Positions 1 through 9,845 are shown, numbered from the stretch's first letter. The stretch is 24,453 bases of DNA from Priapulus caudatus (GCF_000485595.1 NW_014577507.1:115153-139605); one strand, 5' to 3'. Notes: a model not told the origin generated them from the sequence alone. Made by a program: numbers and translations.

Positions 1-140
1 CTAGTACTACTGTTGCTGTTGCTACTGCTCCTTCTGCTAGTACTACTGTTGCTGTTGCTACTGCTCCTTCTGCTAGTACTACTGTTGCTGTTGCTACTGC
101 TCCTTCTGCTAGTACTACTATTGCTGTTGCTACTGCTATG
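1..140. repeat. 36-bp minisatellite (TAC/TGC-rich)
   Basis: The unit runs from ctagtactactg to ctccttctg, 36 bp. There are three full units at 1-36, 37-72 and 73-108, then a fourth that decays by about 140. It lies in the intron after exon j. The same unit in the opposite orientation is embedded once in the AGCAGT array of block A (about 7515-7570). The leucine-rich and Ser/Asn-rich reading frames it creates are by-products. Confidence 0.9.
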
Positions 141-294
141 TCCACTTCTACTGCCAACAACACAGCCACTACTCCTACTACTATCCCTAGTACTACTGCA
201 GCGGTGACTAACTAAAATCATGACCACTCCCATTACGACTACCATTAACTCTATCCCCTGTGTTACTACTACTGCCACTAGCACTCTTACACAC

Positions 295-489
295 CTGGGA
301 ATAAATTTCTAGATGAAGTTCGCCCATTCCTTGTGCTATTGTCTCCTTGTTATCCGAGTCGTAGTACACTCGAAAGGTTGGATCTTCCTTCGTAAAGCGA
401 TTGACGGCCTTGGAGAAGTTTTCCAGATCCTTCTGATTCGCTGGCTTCATCGACATTGAGATTACCGAGTCCGGAACAAAGATCGATTC
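295..489 (-). CDS. GFM1: GFM1 exon j: domain III start
   Basis: The exon is 195 nt, 65 complete codons in phase 0/0, with no interruption. It begins [20 protein letters not shown] after a clear acceptor (tgcag) and ends [12 protein letters not shown] before a gtgtgt donor. In EF-G proteins this segment starts domain III (the two-stranded ferredoxin-like fold that contacts the GTPase domain). MGELHLEI is one of the most conserved strings of translational GTPases of the EF-G group. The middle part ([19 protein letters not shown]) matches the GFM1 pattern. The next exon, towards domain IV, would lie left of position 1. The exon sits in the non-duplicated left flank and is clean. Confidence 0.96.
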
Positions 490-552
490 CTGCAGACATC
501 CACAATTACATTATACATCACTGCATCACTGCGTACAGTTCTATACATACAT

Positions 553-642
553 ACTTACTATACATTACATACTTACTATACATTACAGACTTACTATACA
601 TTACAGACTTACTATACATTACAGACTTACTATACATTACAG
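553..642. repeat. 18-bp minisatellite, five units
   Basis: The unit is acttactatacattacag, 18 bp. It is repeated exactly or with one mismatch at 553, 571, 589, 607 and 625. It lies in the intron between exons i and j, about 60 bp upstream of the exon j acceptor. Confidence 0.93.
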
Positions 643-1041
643 TGCCTCTGTGAGAGGTCAGCCACCTTCTAAAATATTCATGTTTCTTAGGCAACTTTCG
701 AGAGTTTGACTACGGTATGCATGCGTGGCTGGTGCAGACGTGTGAACGGTCAGGAAAGATCGAAGCCAAAGGCTTGATATCACTATGCAACACTCGGATG
801 CACTTAATATCACTTATGCATTATCTGCTGTACACATAATCCTTTGAAAAAAGGTTAATAACTATAATCCGAGCAGTGATTCGGCAAACCATTTCGATCC
901 TACACATGCTATTTCACGCATTTCATTATACATACTACAGTGCACATAGAGACATACCACACATAAAAATTGAGATACTAACAAACAGCACAAACGTAGG
1001 AAGAGCAAATCACAAGACAAAATTAGAGAGATGACACATAC
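643..1041. other. Rest of intron i/j
   Basis: Apart from the 18-bp repeat, this single-copy intron sequence shows no open frame, repeat or recognisable element. Confidence 0.7.
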
Positions 1042-1143
1042 CATAGAAATGTTTGAATTTGGCTTATTGATGAAAGTGTCACCACTAGCACAGTCGATTC
1101 CAAACAGTGCACAGATGTCTCCTGCAAATACTTCACTCACATC
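1042..1143 (-). CDS. GFM1: GFM1 exon i: end of domain II
   Basis: The exon is 102 nt, 34 codons, phase 0/0. It reads [20 protein letters not shown] and continues to NSNISM. The acceptor is tttctag and the donor gtatgt. [17 protein letters not shown] is the GFM1 form of the domain II end, where the beta-barrel packs on the GTPase domain. The exon joins cleanly to exon h (MHSDEME then DVSEV) and to exon j (NISM then ESIF). There are no frame breaks. It lies in the clean left flank. Confidence 0.96.
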
Positions 1144-1452
1144 CTAGAAACACGTAACAATGATTATAAACAAACACCAACAAATCTATTTTAATTAATA
1201 TATAAGATCCCCACAGGGTATGTTGTTATTAAATAATTTATATGTACGGAGAATAAATCGAAAGTACATAAAACAGTCTGACAAAATAAAAACATCACAA
1301 AATTCACTAATGATTTACAGTCCAATACTCAATCTGTTATGTCGGTGTTAGCCCAACGACGTTCATAGTTTATCATCTACTTATCTACCTAGCACAGTAT
1401 ATATTCTGTACTTTTTAACTTGCTACTTGGTACTCTATAACAAGGTACTTGC
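1144..1452. other. Intron h/i (GC-AG)
   Basis: This is an AT-rich intron of 309 bp bounded by gcaagt and tttctag on the minus strand. It contains no other feature. Confidence 0.85.
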
Positions 1453-1590
1453 CTCCATCTCGTCTGAATGCATGCGCACGAGTCGCGACACCTTGGTTCT
1501 TTTCCCTGTCCTAGTATTCCAGATGTAATCCCCCTTTTTCAGCTGTCCCTGATAGACTCGGATGTATGTGAGCTGTCCAAATCGGCCTGC
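1453..1590 (-). CDS. GFM1: GFM1 exon h: domain II beta-barrel, GC donor
   Basis: The exon is 138 nt, 46 codons, phase 0/0. It encodes [20 protein letters not shown], then [20 protein letters not shown] and HSDEME. This is the core of domain II, with the conserved GD turn and the [11 protein letters not shown] strand that leads into exon i. The acceptor is tgaag. The donor reads GAG|gcaagt: a GC rather than GT donor is needed to join to DVSEV in frame. Every other visible junction in the gene that is intact uses GT. The nearest GT (at 1448-1447) would add one codon and a base and break the frame. Confidence 0.95.
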
Positions 1591-2227
1591 CTTCAAAACA
1601 AATTTGGGAGACCAATGTTTGAATAAAATAACTGATATCCATACACATGATTAGCAGCAGCACGAGGAAAGCTAACCAAATAAACAACACTACACTACTA
1701 GCACAGTATTCTTCGTTAAATAAAATAACACGTTAATTTCGATGCAAGATTGTGCTATATACACTAGGCATGCACGATAAATGGTTCTGTCATCAAGCAG
1801 GTATACTAAGAAGTTCTTTGGGTATTCTTGATCAATTATTACATGAAACAGGATAAAATTGCAAAGCAACAAACTTTAAAGTGAACCATAACATGGATTT
1901 CAATGAGAAAACTGTAAATAGGTTTTATCAAAAAGCCAAATTAAGCTTAATATATATAATAAATATAATAAGATAACCACCATGCAAATCCAAACTGCAA
2001 AACAATGAAAGTGTGCAGAATACTAACAAATTACAAGGTATGGGTATCAAAAAGGTGCAAAACGTTGAAATTTGCAAAGGGACAAACATTAATTAAGTTA
2101 CTCCTGCATATTATAAGTTATTATTATATGCATATAATATGTAATATAAATTAGCAGACATTCATATAATATCGTCTATAATATTCTATATATAATTCTA
2201 TAATATCTAAAGGTGATATAATATTAC
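1591..2227. other. Intron g/h
   Basis: This is very AT-rich intron sequence with TA-rich stretches near 1950-1975 and 2120-2210. No gene or mobile element is recognised. The string ctaatatctaaaggtgatat just before the exon g donor recurs at about 2300 and 12380, marking the block edges. Confidence 0.75.
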
Positions 2228-2290
2228 CTCCAACTTGAATGCCAGAGAAACCAGCAAATTTTCACCATTTCTTGCTGGATTCATTAAAAT
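2228..2290 (-). pseudogene. GFM1: GFM1 exon g, third partial copy at the left block edge
   Basis: This is the 3' part of exon g only. It reads ILMNPARNGENLLVSLAFKL and one more E before a gtaata donor. It has no frame break and matches exon g of block B apart from LLN to LMN and ENQ to ENL changes. The match stops abruptly at about 2290 inside the exon, after the codons for I-L. It is followed at once by intron sequence that belongs downstream of exon g (the tatataattctaatatct motif) and then by the block A exon g. No acceptor is attached. It looks like a contig end or duplication breakpoint. Confidence 0.85.
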
Positions 2291-2328
2291 ATATATAATT
2301 CTAATATCTAAAGGTGATATGATATTAC

Positions 2329-2407
2329 CTCCAACTTGACTCAGAGAACCCAGCGATTTTATCACATATTCTTGCTGGATTTCAATAAAATCTTTCTGGG
2401 GTTTTTC
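2329..2407 (-). pseudogene. GFM1: GFM1 exon g, block A copy (corrupted)
   Basis: This is the counterpart of the intact exon at 12405-12483. The net length is the same (79 nt), but several compensating insertions and deletions scramble the frame. For example, the stretch that reads AATGGTGAAAATCAG in block B reads tatgtgataaaatcg here. The acceptor is lost: the tgtag before the exon in block B reads tggtg here. The donor side (gttggag then gtaata) is kept. As written it could not be spliced or translated. It is either sequencing/assembly noise or a decayed copy. Confidence 0.85.
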
Positions 2408-2998
2408 CACCAAGCGATAAAAATAATTTATACATTATGCCACCGCCCTCCACGCCCATAGTTGGTTCCACTGTTTAATCAAATGTAATTAGTAAGATAA
2501 TGACATTAATCCTTCCTGAGTAATTAGAGGCACAGGCATTACACAGCTACATTCACCGAACGAGTAAATTAACTATTCACGACAACACCGCCATTCCGGA
2601 TCATACTACCCTCTTAGACCCTCCCACCACCACACACATCATATATCAGGTCAGAAGCCACTGATTAACACCACAGATCATACCAGCACCTCCAACGCTC
2701 GCTCTAATTGGCACGCCAGCGAGGTAACCACACGACGAGAAAAAGTATAAGCGTGAATTCCGACGGCAGGTCTGACTCAGAAGCCACAGTTGTCACCGAG
2801 CCTACGATTGGCCAGCGCAGCGTACAGCGGCTTCAGCAAGCAGGCAGAACTGGGTGTTTCGAGGACAGATGCTTCAGCGAGGCGTGCACACGTGACAAGC
2901 ACGTCCGGAGCCCATAGCGTACTAGCGTTACACATCAGGACGCGCTGACAATCACCCATGCCACGATGTTATGCCGCTACTGCTGCAGGCTTAGGAGT
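2408..2998. other. Intron f/g, block A: unidentified segment
   Basis: This matches 12484-13100. In the cleaner block B copy an open frame starts at 12774 (MTQPPPNAPLIGTASEVTTD, then KKYNGEFDGRSDSEA) and runs to about 13019. The block A copy is broken. It has no recognised domain and could be a transposon remnant or chance. No TIR or LTR was found around it. Confidence 0.4.
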
Positions 2999-3002
2999 TG
3001 AT

Positions 3003-3095
3003 GTTACAGTCCCAGAGTTTACACGGTCTGTTTACGGTCACCAGGTGTGACGCATTAACGTGACATTTACTCGGTGTTACTCTGGTTATATTATC
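3003..3095. repeat. 15-bp GTTAC minisatellite, block A copy
   Basis: This is the degenerate copy of the array at 13101-13190. The GTTAC starts are still visible, but indels have spoiled the spacing. Confidence 0.7.
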
Positions 3096-3111
3096 TATTG
3101 GACACAGCTCG

Positions 3112-3220
3112 TAAGATGGTACAGCAACCGATGTCTATGCGATTAGTGGCATAGCCGCCAGTGCTAATGTGATTAGATGGATAGCCACCAGTGTATATCA
3201 GTTAGATGCGACAACAAGAC
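3112..3220. repeat. 30-bp GATTAGATGG minisatellite, block A copy
   Basis: There are about three and a half degenerate units, each with (t)tagatgg followed by atagccaccagtg, matching 13210-13320. Confidence 0.7.
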
Positions 3221-3997
3221 AACCATCCTGTCAACATGCTTAGGCAACACAGTTAGTAATCAACAGCATTATTACAACAATTACATATTACAAAATTAGA
3301 AACATTAACTCATCCAAAGCTTGCGTGTTGCCAGCAGCAGAGAGCACCGGTGAGGTGAACATCGCACGGACCAGCGATTATATTTCAGGAAGTCTGACTT
3401 GGAGTTCGAGCATAAGGCTCAGTATAACCCTTACTGCCTTCACAACGTGGAACCATTCTGGAACTAAGATCCACGATACATGTACACCAGTTGCTTTAGA
3501 TATCCACGTCGGTATACAAGGACTTATGAGGCGCGTCGCGCGGAGACGCGGGAACAGTCAACCGTCAATCCTGAGATACGCAAGAAACTGATAGCATGGC
3601 AAGCTACATGTCGAGTCAACGCAAGTCTTCCATGTCAAAACACCGCTGCAAACTACTTCCCCACAAATGGATTTTTCTCTTGCATACTGTGTCTTCAAAT
3701 AATGCATGATAAATTTCAAATGGCGGACTAACTTATAGATAGGCAAGAAAGAGACAGCACATGGCATTTGCACGTTTTCACATCTTCTCTGCCACTATAT
3801 CAGCCAATTCCAAGAGTAAGTAGCTATAAGAAATATACATGAATGACAATTATCTAATAGACTGCGAAACTTATGTCAAATAGTCACTTGGTGATATATC
3901 TACATTAATCTTAGATATTATTCATAACAAATTACCCAAGCCCATTATTTTTTTTCAAAAAACATGTGTCAACGAATCATTGTGCACAATGGTCCGA

Positions 3998-3998
<1 letters not shown>
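3221..3998. other. Intron f/g, block A: no recognised element
   Basis: This is mixed-composition intron sequence with open but unsupported frames (3325-3591 and 3480-3731) that are not conserved in block B at 13321-14080. Confidence 0.5.
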
Positions 3999-4029
<31 letters not shown>

Positions 4030-4030
4030 T
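3999..4030. repeat. TA dinucleotide run flanking the foldback element, block A
   Basis: An (AT)n run lies just left of the foldback element. A second TA run follows it at about 4862-4878. This fits insertion at TA. Confidence 0.85.
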
Positions 4031-4040
4031 TAATCACCAG

Positions 4041-4856
4041 AGATACATAATAAAGGAAGAGTATGACACCGTTTAACAGCGCGTTTGCCATAGGTTTTCA
4101 AACTATGTAAATATTTCATAATAATGTGAATAATAAATTCCAAACTTACCTTGTTTTTCGTCATGATTCTTCCCTTATCATAATGGACACACCAACCATT
4201 TACCTGAAAATCAGTATGTGTCTTCAAAAATAAGTTATTTGAATATGACACGGTGTCCACACAGTTTAACAAATGGACCGATTTTTCAGCCAAACTTTGT
4301 TATCGATGTTTCTTTGTATCTGCTGGGGCTGCCGCTGTCAGATAAAAATTTAAGAAAACTGGGGGCTGTTGCGGGATATTAAGTCATCGAAATTGTATCA
4401 GTGTGTTATTGCGTTTCAGCGTGCTAAAAATAAATGTTATGCCTCACGCGAGCGATAGCAGCTGATTGAGCTCGGTTGCCATCCTGTTCCTGATGATAAG
4501 GAAGCCGAAATCAAATGCTGTTTACTGTGCTTAACACCTAATACACCTCAACAGCCCCAGCTGGACAACCAACCCCCAGCAGATACAAAGAACACTAATC
4601 CGATAACAAAGTTTGCGCCTGAAAACATGCATCATTTGTTAAAACTGTGAAACGTGTAGTATCAAAGCAACCTTTTTGAAGAACACATACGATTTTCAAG
4701 GTAAATTGGTCGGTGTCATATGATAAGGTAGAGATCTAGCAAAAACAAGTAAAGTTGTGAATATATTTTACTTCACATAATTGATATATATTTACAATGT
4801 TGAAAACTATCAAAACGCTTTAAAACTTGTCATACTCCTTCTCTATTATGTATCTT
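4041..4856. mobile_element. Foldback/MITE-like element, block A copy
   Basis: The left arm (about 4041-4385) and right arm (about 4535-4856) are inverted copies. Both arms share, in opposite orientation, the strings for agatacataata, gtatgacacc, cagccaaactttgttatc and gtatctgctggg. The spacer is about 150 bp. TA repeats lie on both sides. There is no transposase. This copy has an extra ~20 bp (ataaaaatttaagaaaac) in its left arm relative to block B. Confidence 0.85.
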
Positions 4857-4949
4857 GATACTATATATATATATATAAAGTAATATACCATTGATACTTT
4901 TTGCAACGTGGCAGCATTAAATTCTTTTTACGTCTTGTGACCAGAAAGA

Positions 4950-6640
4950 ATGCCGGTACAAGATGGCGTTGCGCAAAAGATCGCGTTTTCCCCGACCGCC
5001 CGAAAGCGGTAAGCCTGCGCTTCCGCTGGACTGGGCCCTACGCTACCGCGGTGTTTGTATGTAGCATCTCGCGCTCTCCGCTATACGAAATTCGCCCCGC
5101 AAGGAATGGCTGCAGAAGCATAGGCGCTACCAGCGCGCGATATGCGTTATAGCGGAGCACCTAACATCGCGCAATTTCGCGACGCTACATCGCGCTCGCT
5201 ACATCGGCTTTGGAGGCGCCTCCGCATTATAGATTGACACGCGTTTGTACATCCTCGCCATCGGATTGTCACCTGCCTTTTTTGTACCTTATCTGGGCGT
5301 TCTCCACTCTTCTCTTCTCTCTTCCTCGCACTCCCCCACGTGCTGTCTCTCTCTCTCTCTCTCTCTTCTCGCTCGCATCCGCCGCCACGAGTTTTAATAA
5401 GGTATCTTAATATACATCGCATCAAGCTGCCGCAGCACGGCCCACACAAAGCATGCACTGCAGCGTTCAATAAAATGATAATTGCCTAAATTAAAGTACA
5501 AAATATATTTACTACGAAAGTCACCGGGCCGCCGAAAAACTCCCGAGCCAGCGTTTGTTGGATATAGATTTGGACAGTGCCGGCCCGCCAGTCGAGCGCG
5601 GGAGAGGGGACGGCTGGAACGTCCCGCGCTTCCGCCGTCTCGTAAAAACATGGGCAATATATATTGTGTGTCAGTGGCGGCGTATGATAGCATGACCACG
5701 TGGAAAAACGCAGTATAGCGAACTGCAGATGACATATGTCCGCATACATATCTATAGTCATATCTATTGGAACACTCAGTCTAATATCACGTATATATAC
5801 TCGCCACTATGCAGGTCGCAAATTCGCCCCGCATCTCGCTAACACACATGTGGATATCATAAATAATGTGTGTCCTGTAGCGGTCGATGGAGGTAGCTAC
5901 GTGTAAAAACTCCAGCGGCCACGCCAGCACGTCGCCAGATCTCCAGTCGCACGGCATCGGGCAAGAGCGTTTTGATAAAAACTTGCACGTACGGAGCAGG
6001 CGCTTTCCAGATAACATCTAGTGAAATTCTCAGTGTAAACAAACACATCATCAACGGGCTTAGCCAATCAACGTAAGGGTACTAAGCTGGCTACGATAAT
6101 TTGAATCCTACGTCACGATTGGAGCTAGACTGCTACGGACCTTATAACTCGGCAAGTATCTTTCGCGACACTAAAGTATAGTTAGTGCAGCGTGTGGAAC
6201 TCTCCACCGCGGAGCAGTCCAAGCTGAATCGCCCGATTCTGTGGAAAATTCCCTTGAAAATCCTCGAAGAGAGCCTCGTCGCGCCATCTATGGACGCCAT
6301 ATGTACGAGAATAAATTCAGGGGGCGAGAAACGCAAGAAATGCAAACTCGCTTTTCTAGACGAAAAGGAAACGCGCGGACCAGCAAACAAGCAATACCAG
6401 CATTTGTATTTATCTCGACCTACGTGCATAGCGAAAGGCTTGGTGAATCGCCACAACTCCTCAATTGACCGATTTATACGGCTTTATCCTGTACCCATAG
6501 GGCACTGGGGAAATTTTTTCCCATATAGGGCAGCGAATAAGATTTATTGTCACCGGCTGCGCGGCGTTTGCGCGCTTCGCGCGGATATCGGGCTGCAGAT
6601 CGTCCAGACCACATGGATATACCACAGAATTCGTTTTACT
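4950..6640. other. GC-richer intronic segment, block A copy
   Basis: This ~1.7-kb segment is richer in GC and CpG than the AT-rich intron around it. It holds a (CT)n run (about 5347-5371), an inverted pair ccgctata / tatagcgg (about 5087 and 5149), a ggggaaa/tttccc hairpin near 6506 and a gcgcgcttcgcgc palindrome near 6568. A frame at 6185-6682 (+) is open but is not conserved in block B, so I do not call a gene. It could be a non-autonomous mobile element or a former exon/promoter region; TIRs were not found. Confidence 0.45.
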
Positions 6641-6649
6641 AAAATAAAT

Positions 6650-6800
6650 CAGGCTCAAACAAGGGAAACCAAGGTCATGTAGAGATGAAAGACTCAAACA
6701 AGGGAACCAAGGTCATGGACGAGGACACTAAGATACTGATGAGAAACAACGAGCAAAGACGAGACGACCGAGTCACAAACAAGCCATGCGGGGGAGGACC
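6650..6800. repeat. Cassette repeat, block A, first copy
   Basis: This ~150-bp segment begins with a doubled ctcaaacaagggaaccaagg string (6652 and 6692) and ends at cccagggacagcagcagccg. On the plus strand it reads roughly MKDSNKGTKVMDEDTK, then EETTSKDE. It recurs at about 7634, 16672 and 17608, always just before an AGCAGT array. Confidence 0.85.
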
Positions 6801-7625
6801 CAGGGACAGCAGCAGCCGCAGTAGCACCAGCACACCACCACACTACACAGCAGCAGTACAGCAGAGCAGTAGCCAGAGCAGTGCAGCAGTAAGCAGCAAG
6901 TAGCAGTAGCAGTAAGGCAGTACAGCATACCGCAGTAGCACGCAGCTAGAGTAGCAGGCAGCAGTAGCAGTAGCAGCAGCAGTAGCAGCAGTAGCAGCAG
7001 TAGCGCAGTAGCAGCAGTAGCAGCAGTAGCAGCAGTAGCAGCAGTAGCAGTAGCAGCAGTAGCAGTAGCAGTGCACAGTAGCAGCAGCAGCACAGTAGCA
7101 ATAGCAGCGTAGCAGTAGCAGTAGCAGCAGTAGCAAGCAGTAGCAGTAAAGCAGTCGCAGTAGCAGCAGTAGCAGCAGCACGCAGTAGCAGTAAGCAGTA
7201 GCAGTAGCAGCAGTAGCATAGCACCGAGCAGCAGCAGTAGCAGCAGCGCAGTAGCAGCAGTAGCAGTAGCAGCTACAGCAGTACAGCAGGCAGCAGTAGA
7301 CAGCAGCAGCAGTAGTAGTAGCAGTAGCCAGCAGTAAGCAGTAGCAGCGAGCAGCAGCAGCAGTATAGTAGTAGTAGTAGTAGGAGTAGTAGTAGTAGTA
7401 GTAGTAGTATAGTATAGTAGTCTGTAGTAGCAGCAGTAGCAGTAGCAGTAGCATAGCAGCAGTAGCGAGTAGCAGTAGCAGTAGCAGTAGCAGTCAGTAG
7501 CAGTAGCAGTAGCAGTAGCAGTAGTACTAGCAGAAGGAGCAGTAGCAACAGCAACAGTAGTACTAGCAGCAACAGGAGTACCAGCAGCAGCGATTGCGGT
7601 AGCAACAGCATCAGTAGCAGACTCA
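6800..7625. repeat. AGCAGT microsatellite array, block A, first
   Basis: This is ~0.8 kb of imperfect AGCAGT/AGC repeats with TAG-rich stretches (about 7365-7420). It includes one reversed 36-bp unit near 7515-7570. All six frames give low-complexity peptides with no support as genes. Confidence 0.93.
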
Positions 7626-7633
7626 AGATGACG

Positions 7634-7790
7634 CAGATGAAAGACTCAAACAAGGGAACCAAGGTCATGGACGAGCCACTAAATTACTGACGAGGAAACA
7701 ACGAGCAAAGACGAGACGACCGCAGTCACAAACAAGGCCATGCGGGGAGACCCAGGGACAGCAGCAGCCGCAGCAGCAGCTGCAGTGCAG
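7634..7790. repeat. Cassette repeat, block A, second copy
   Basis: This is a direct repeat of the 6650-6800 cassette, ~950 bp further on. It ends in cagcagccgcagcagcagctgcag before the second array. Confidence 0.88.
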
Positions 7791-8390
7791 CAGCACCACC
7801 ACCAACACCCACCACCCAGCAGTAGCAGCAGCAGTAGCAGCAGTAGCAGTAGCAGTAGCAGTAGCAGTAGCAGTAGACAGCATAGCAGTAGCAGAAGCAG
7901 TAGCAGTAGCAGTAGCAGCAGTAGCAGTAGCAGTAGCAGCAGCAGCAGCAGTAGTAGTAGCAGCAGTAGCATACAGGCAGCACAGCAGTAGCAGTAGCAG
8001 CAGTAGCAGTACCAGCAGTAGCAGCAGCAGCAGCAGTAGCAGTAGCAGCAGTAGCAGTAGCAGCCAGTAGTAGCAGCAGCCAGCAGCGCAGCAGCAGTAG
8101 CAGAAGCAGCAGCAGCAGCAGTAGTAGTTACAGCAGTAGCACAGCACAGCAGCAGCACGCAGCAACCAGCAGCAGCAGCAGCAGTAGCATAGTGAGCAGC
8201 ATAAGCAGCAGCAGCAGCTAGTAGCAGTTGTTTGCAGCAGCAGTCGCAGCAGCAGCAGCAGACAACACACCACACATCACCACCAGCAGCAGCAGCAGCA
8301 AGCTACACCAGCACCACCACTACCAACAGCAGCAATAGCACCACCACCAGCAGCAATAGCAGTAGCAGTAATAGTAGTAGCAGCAGCATT
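7790..8390. repeat. AGCAGT microsatellite array, block A, second
   Basis: This is ~0.6 kb of AGCAGT/AGC repeats ending in a CACCAC/AGCAAT-rich tail that abuts the exon f donor (8396). Confidence 0.93.
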
Positions 8391-8396
8391 ACTCAC

Positions 8397-8553
8397 TCGT
8401 CAGCGTTGTCCAGGGCTAGGTTATCCACCTCGGCCGGGTGAGGCAGTAGTCTACGACGGCGTCCATCAGTGGCTGGATGCCCTTGTTTTTGAGCGCTGTG
8501 CCGACGAGCACGGGAGTGAACGCGCGCCGCATGCATGTACGCCTGATCGCCGC
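8397..8553 (-). CDS. GFM1: GFM1 exon f, block A copy (one base missing)
   Basis: It encodes [20 protein letters not shown], then [16 protein letters not shown], the end of the GTPase domain including the G5 region (GTALKNKG, which contacts guanine). The acceptor is tttcag and the donor gtgagt, phase 0/2. After VVDY one C is missing relative to block B, so the frame runs into CLTRPRWIT and a stop. Restoring the block B reading gives the family pattern [11 protein letters not shown]. The exon is 157 nt where 158 is expected. It continues in phase with exon e (EQLK) and exon g (KNPKK). Confidence 0.9.
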
Positions 8554-8589
8554 CTGAAACCGAGACGGGTCGTCACAGACAGGTGCACA

Positions 8590-8885
8590 ACGTCTCAGGT
8601 ACATAATGTCTCAGGTACTAATGTCTCAGGTTCCTAATGTCAGTACGTAATGTCTCCAGCTACGAATGCGCTCTCCTAATGCCTCAGCGTTCATGTCTCA
8701 GGTTCCTAATGTCTCAGGTACGTAATGTCTCAGTACGTAATGTCTCAGCTACATATATCTCAGGTACGTAATGTCTCAGGTACATAACATCCCAGGTGTG
8801 TAATATCTCAGTTAGGTAACATATCAGCTACATGTCTCAGCTACGTAATGTCTCAGGTACATGTCTCAGCTATATAATGTCCATA
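8590..8885. repeat. 16-bp minisatellite, block A copy
   Basis: The unit is aggtacgtaatgtctc, 16 bp, with variants (aggttcctaatgtctc, agctacataatgtctc). About 18 units lie in intron e/f, starting about 35 bp upstream of the exon f acceptor. Each unit carries CAG|GTACGT, a donor-like string, but on the strand opposite to the gene. Confidence 0.93.
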
Positions 8886-8960
8886 CATGTGTGTGGTGAA
8901 CTATAAGGTCTCGAATACTGATATGAAAACCTATCAATAATGCTAGGATAAACTGCACAC

Positions 8961-9037
8961 CTTCAGTTGTTCAACTGTCGGAATCTTCTCTTCGAGGAAC
9001 ATTTCACCAAGAAAGTCATCAGCATTTGCCACGTTCT
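8961..9037 (-). CDS. GFM1: GFM1 exon e, block A copy (intact)
   Basis: The exon is 77 nt, entering in phase 1 and leaving in phase 0. It encodes NVANADDFLGEMFLEEKIPT and VEQLK, the helical insertion region of the GTPase domain (human family members show VANSDEQLGEMFLEEKIPS here). The acceptor is ttacag and the donor gtgtgc. It has no frame break. The first two bases complete the E codon begun by exon d (KQELI-E). The 16-bp minisatellite lies just downstream in the intron. Confidence 0.93.
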
Positions 9038-9227
9038 CTGTAAAATGAGTGTAACGGATTATGGAAATTGTAAAAGTGTCAGAATCTGCTCTATTGGATC
9101 AGTAAATTGTGCAATCACTGGATTCTTATTTTATATGTTATACCAGTATAAAATATCGGAACCAAAACAATCAAACAGTTGGTACCTAAAGCCAGTACAA
9201 CGACAGCACCAGCAATTTTTATCGACA

Positions 9228-9262
9228 GCACTGTTGATAAAAATTGCCACGTGTGCGCCACC
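9228..9262. repeat. Short dispersed motif, 'aaattgccacgtgtgcgcc'
   Basis: This motif resembles the right arm of the nested hairpin at 9820-9837 and sits 500 bp away with a similar tttttatcgacag context. It suggests a related element fragment. Confidence 0.6.
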
Positions 9263-9409
9263 CGGCAACAATGCAACCATCTGTCAGCGACATACCACTG
9301 TATGAACTGTACGTGACCTGTTCAAACCACACCACGGGCGCTGCGGGAAATGCTAATCCCCAGGAGTGGAGGGGCAGTACTGCAACATGGCAGCACTAGC
9401 TGTGTAAAG

Positions 9410-9452
9410 ATTAGGGTTAGGATCAGGATTAGGGTTAGGGTTAGGGTTAGGG
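9410..9452. repeat. Interstitial telomeric repeat (TTAGGG), block A
   Basis: There are about six TTAGGG units, the first ones degenerate, in intron d/e. Confidence 0.93.
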
Positions 9453-9639
9453 ATATAAGGCTATGTCTAGCACGGAAGTATGACTGTGGAATCTTTCTGT
9501 GGAAAATTTGGACTTTGAAGTCGCGAACTGAATTGTCCCTCCACGCCCGTGTAATAGCAACACCCGGGTGCTGCTATAATTTTGATCACGTGCTTCAAAT
9601 CATGCATTTAATTAGTTAATCAAAAAACTGTTGCCTGAA

Positions 9640-9845
9640 TCCGTCGTCTGGTTAGCGCACACGTAGCGATTGTTCAGCGACTGGGCAACAAATATCAAAC
9701 GTGTTTGATATTCCAGCGACGAGTTTCTGGCGTCAAAATCGGTGCCGCCGTGCAGCGCACACGTGGCGATTTCTCGGCGATTTTGTTGCTGGCAGCAAAA
9801 TCGCCAGTACTGTCGATAAAAATCGCCACGTGTGCGCCGGGCTTA
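9640..9845. mobile_element. Nested-hairpin MITE-like element, block A
   Basis: Perfect 18-bp outer arms at 9755-9772 (gcgcacacgtggcgattt) and 9820-9837 enclose a second stem (ggcgattttg... / ...caaaatcgcc, 9776-9805). Another copy of the arm (gcgcacacgtagcgatt) starts at about 9654, and a near-perfect aatatcaaac/gtttgatatt palindrome lies at about 9692-9712. No coding capacity is seen. The edges are approximate. Confidence 0.65.

Noticed and set aside
6185-6682. 165-codon plus-strand frame starting MQRVELSTAEQ
   Set aside because: The block B counterpart splits into other frames, no family is recognised, and it lies antisense in an intron.
6773-8275. Long open frames rich in Leu, Cys/Tyr or Ala/Thr over the AGCAGT arrays (also 16643-18388)
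   Set aside because: All are by-products of a hexanucleotide repeat open in several frames on both strands; none has non-repeat sequence supporting a gene.
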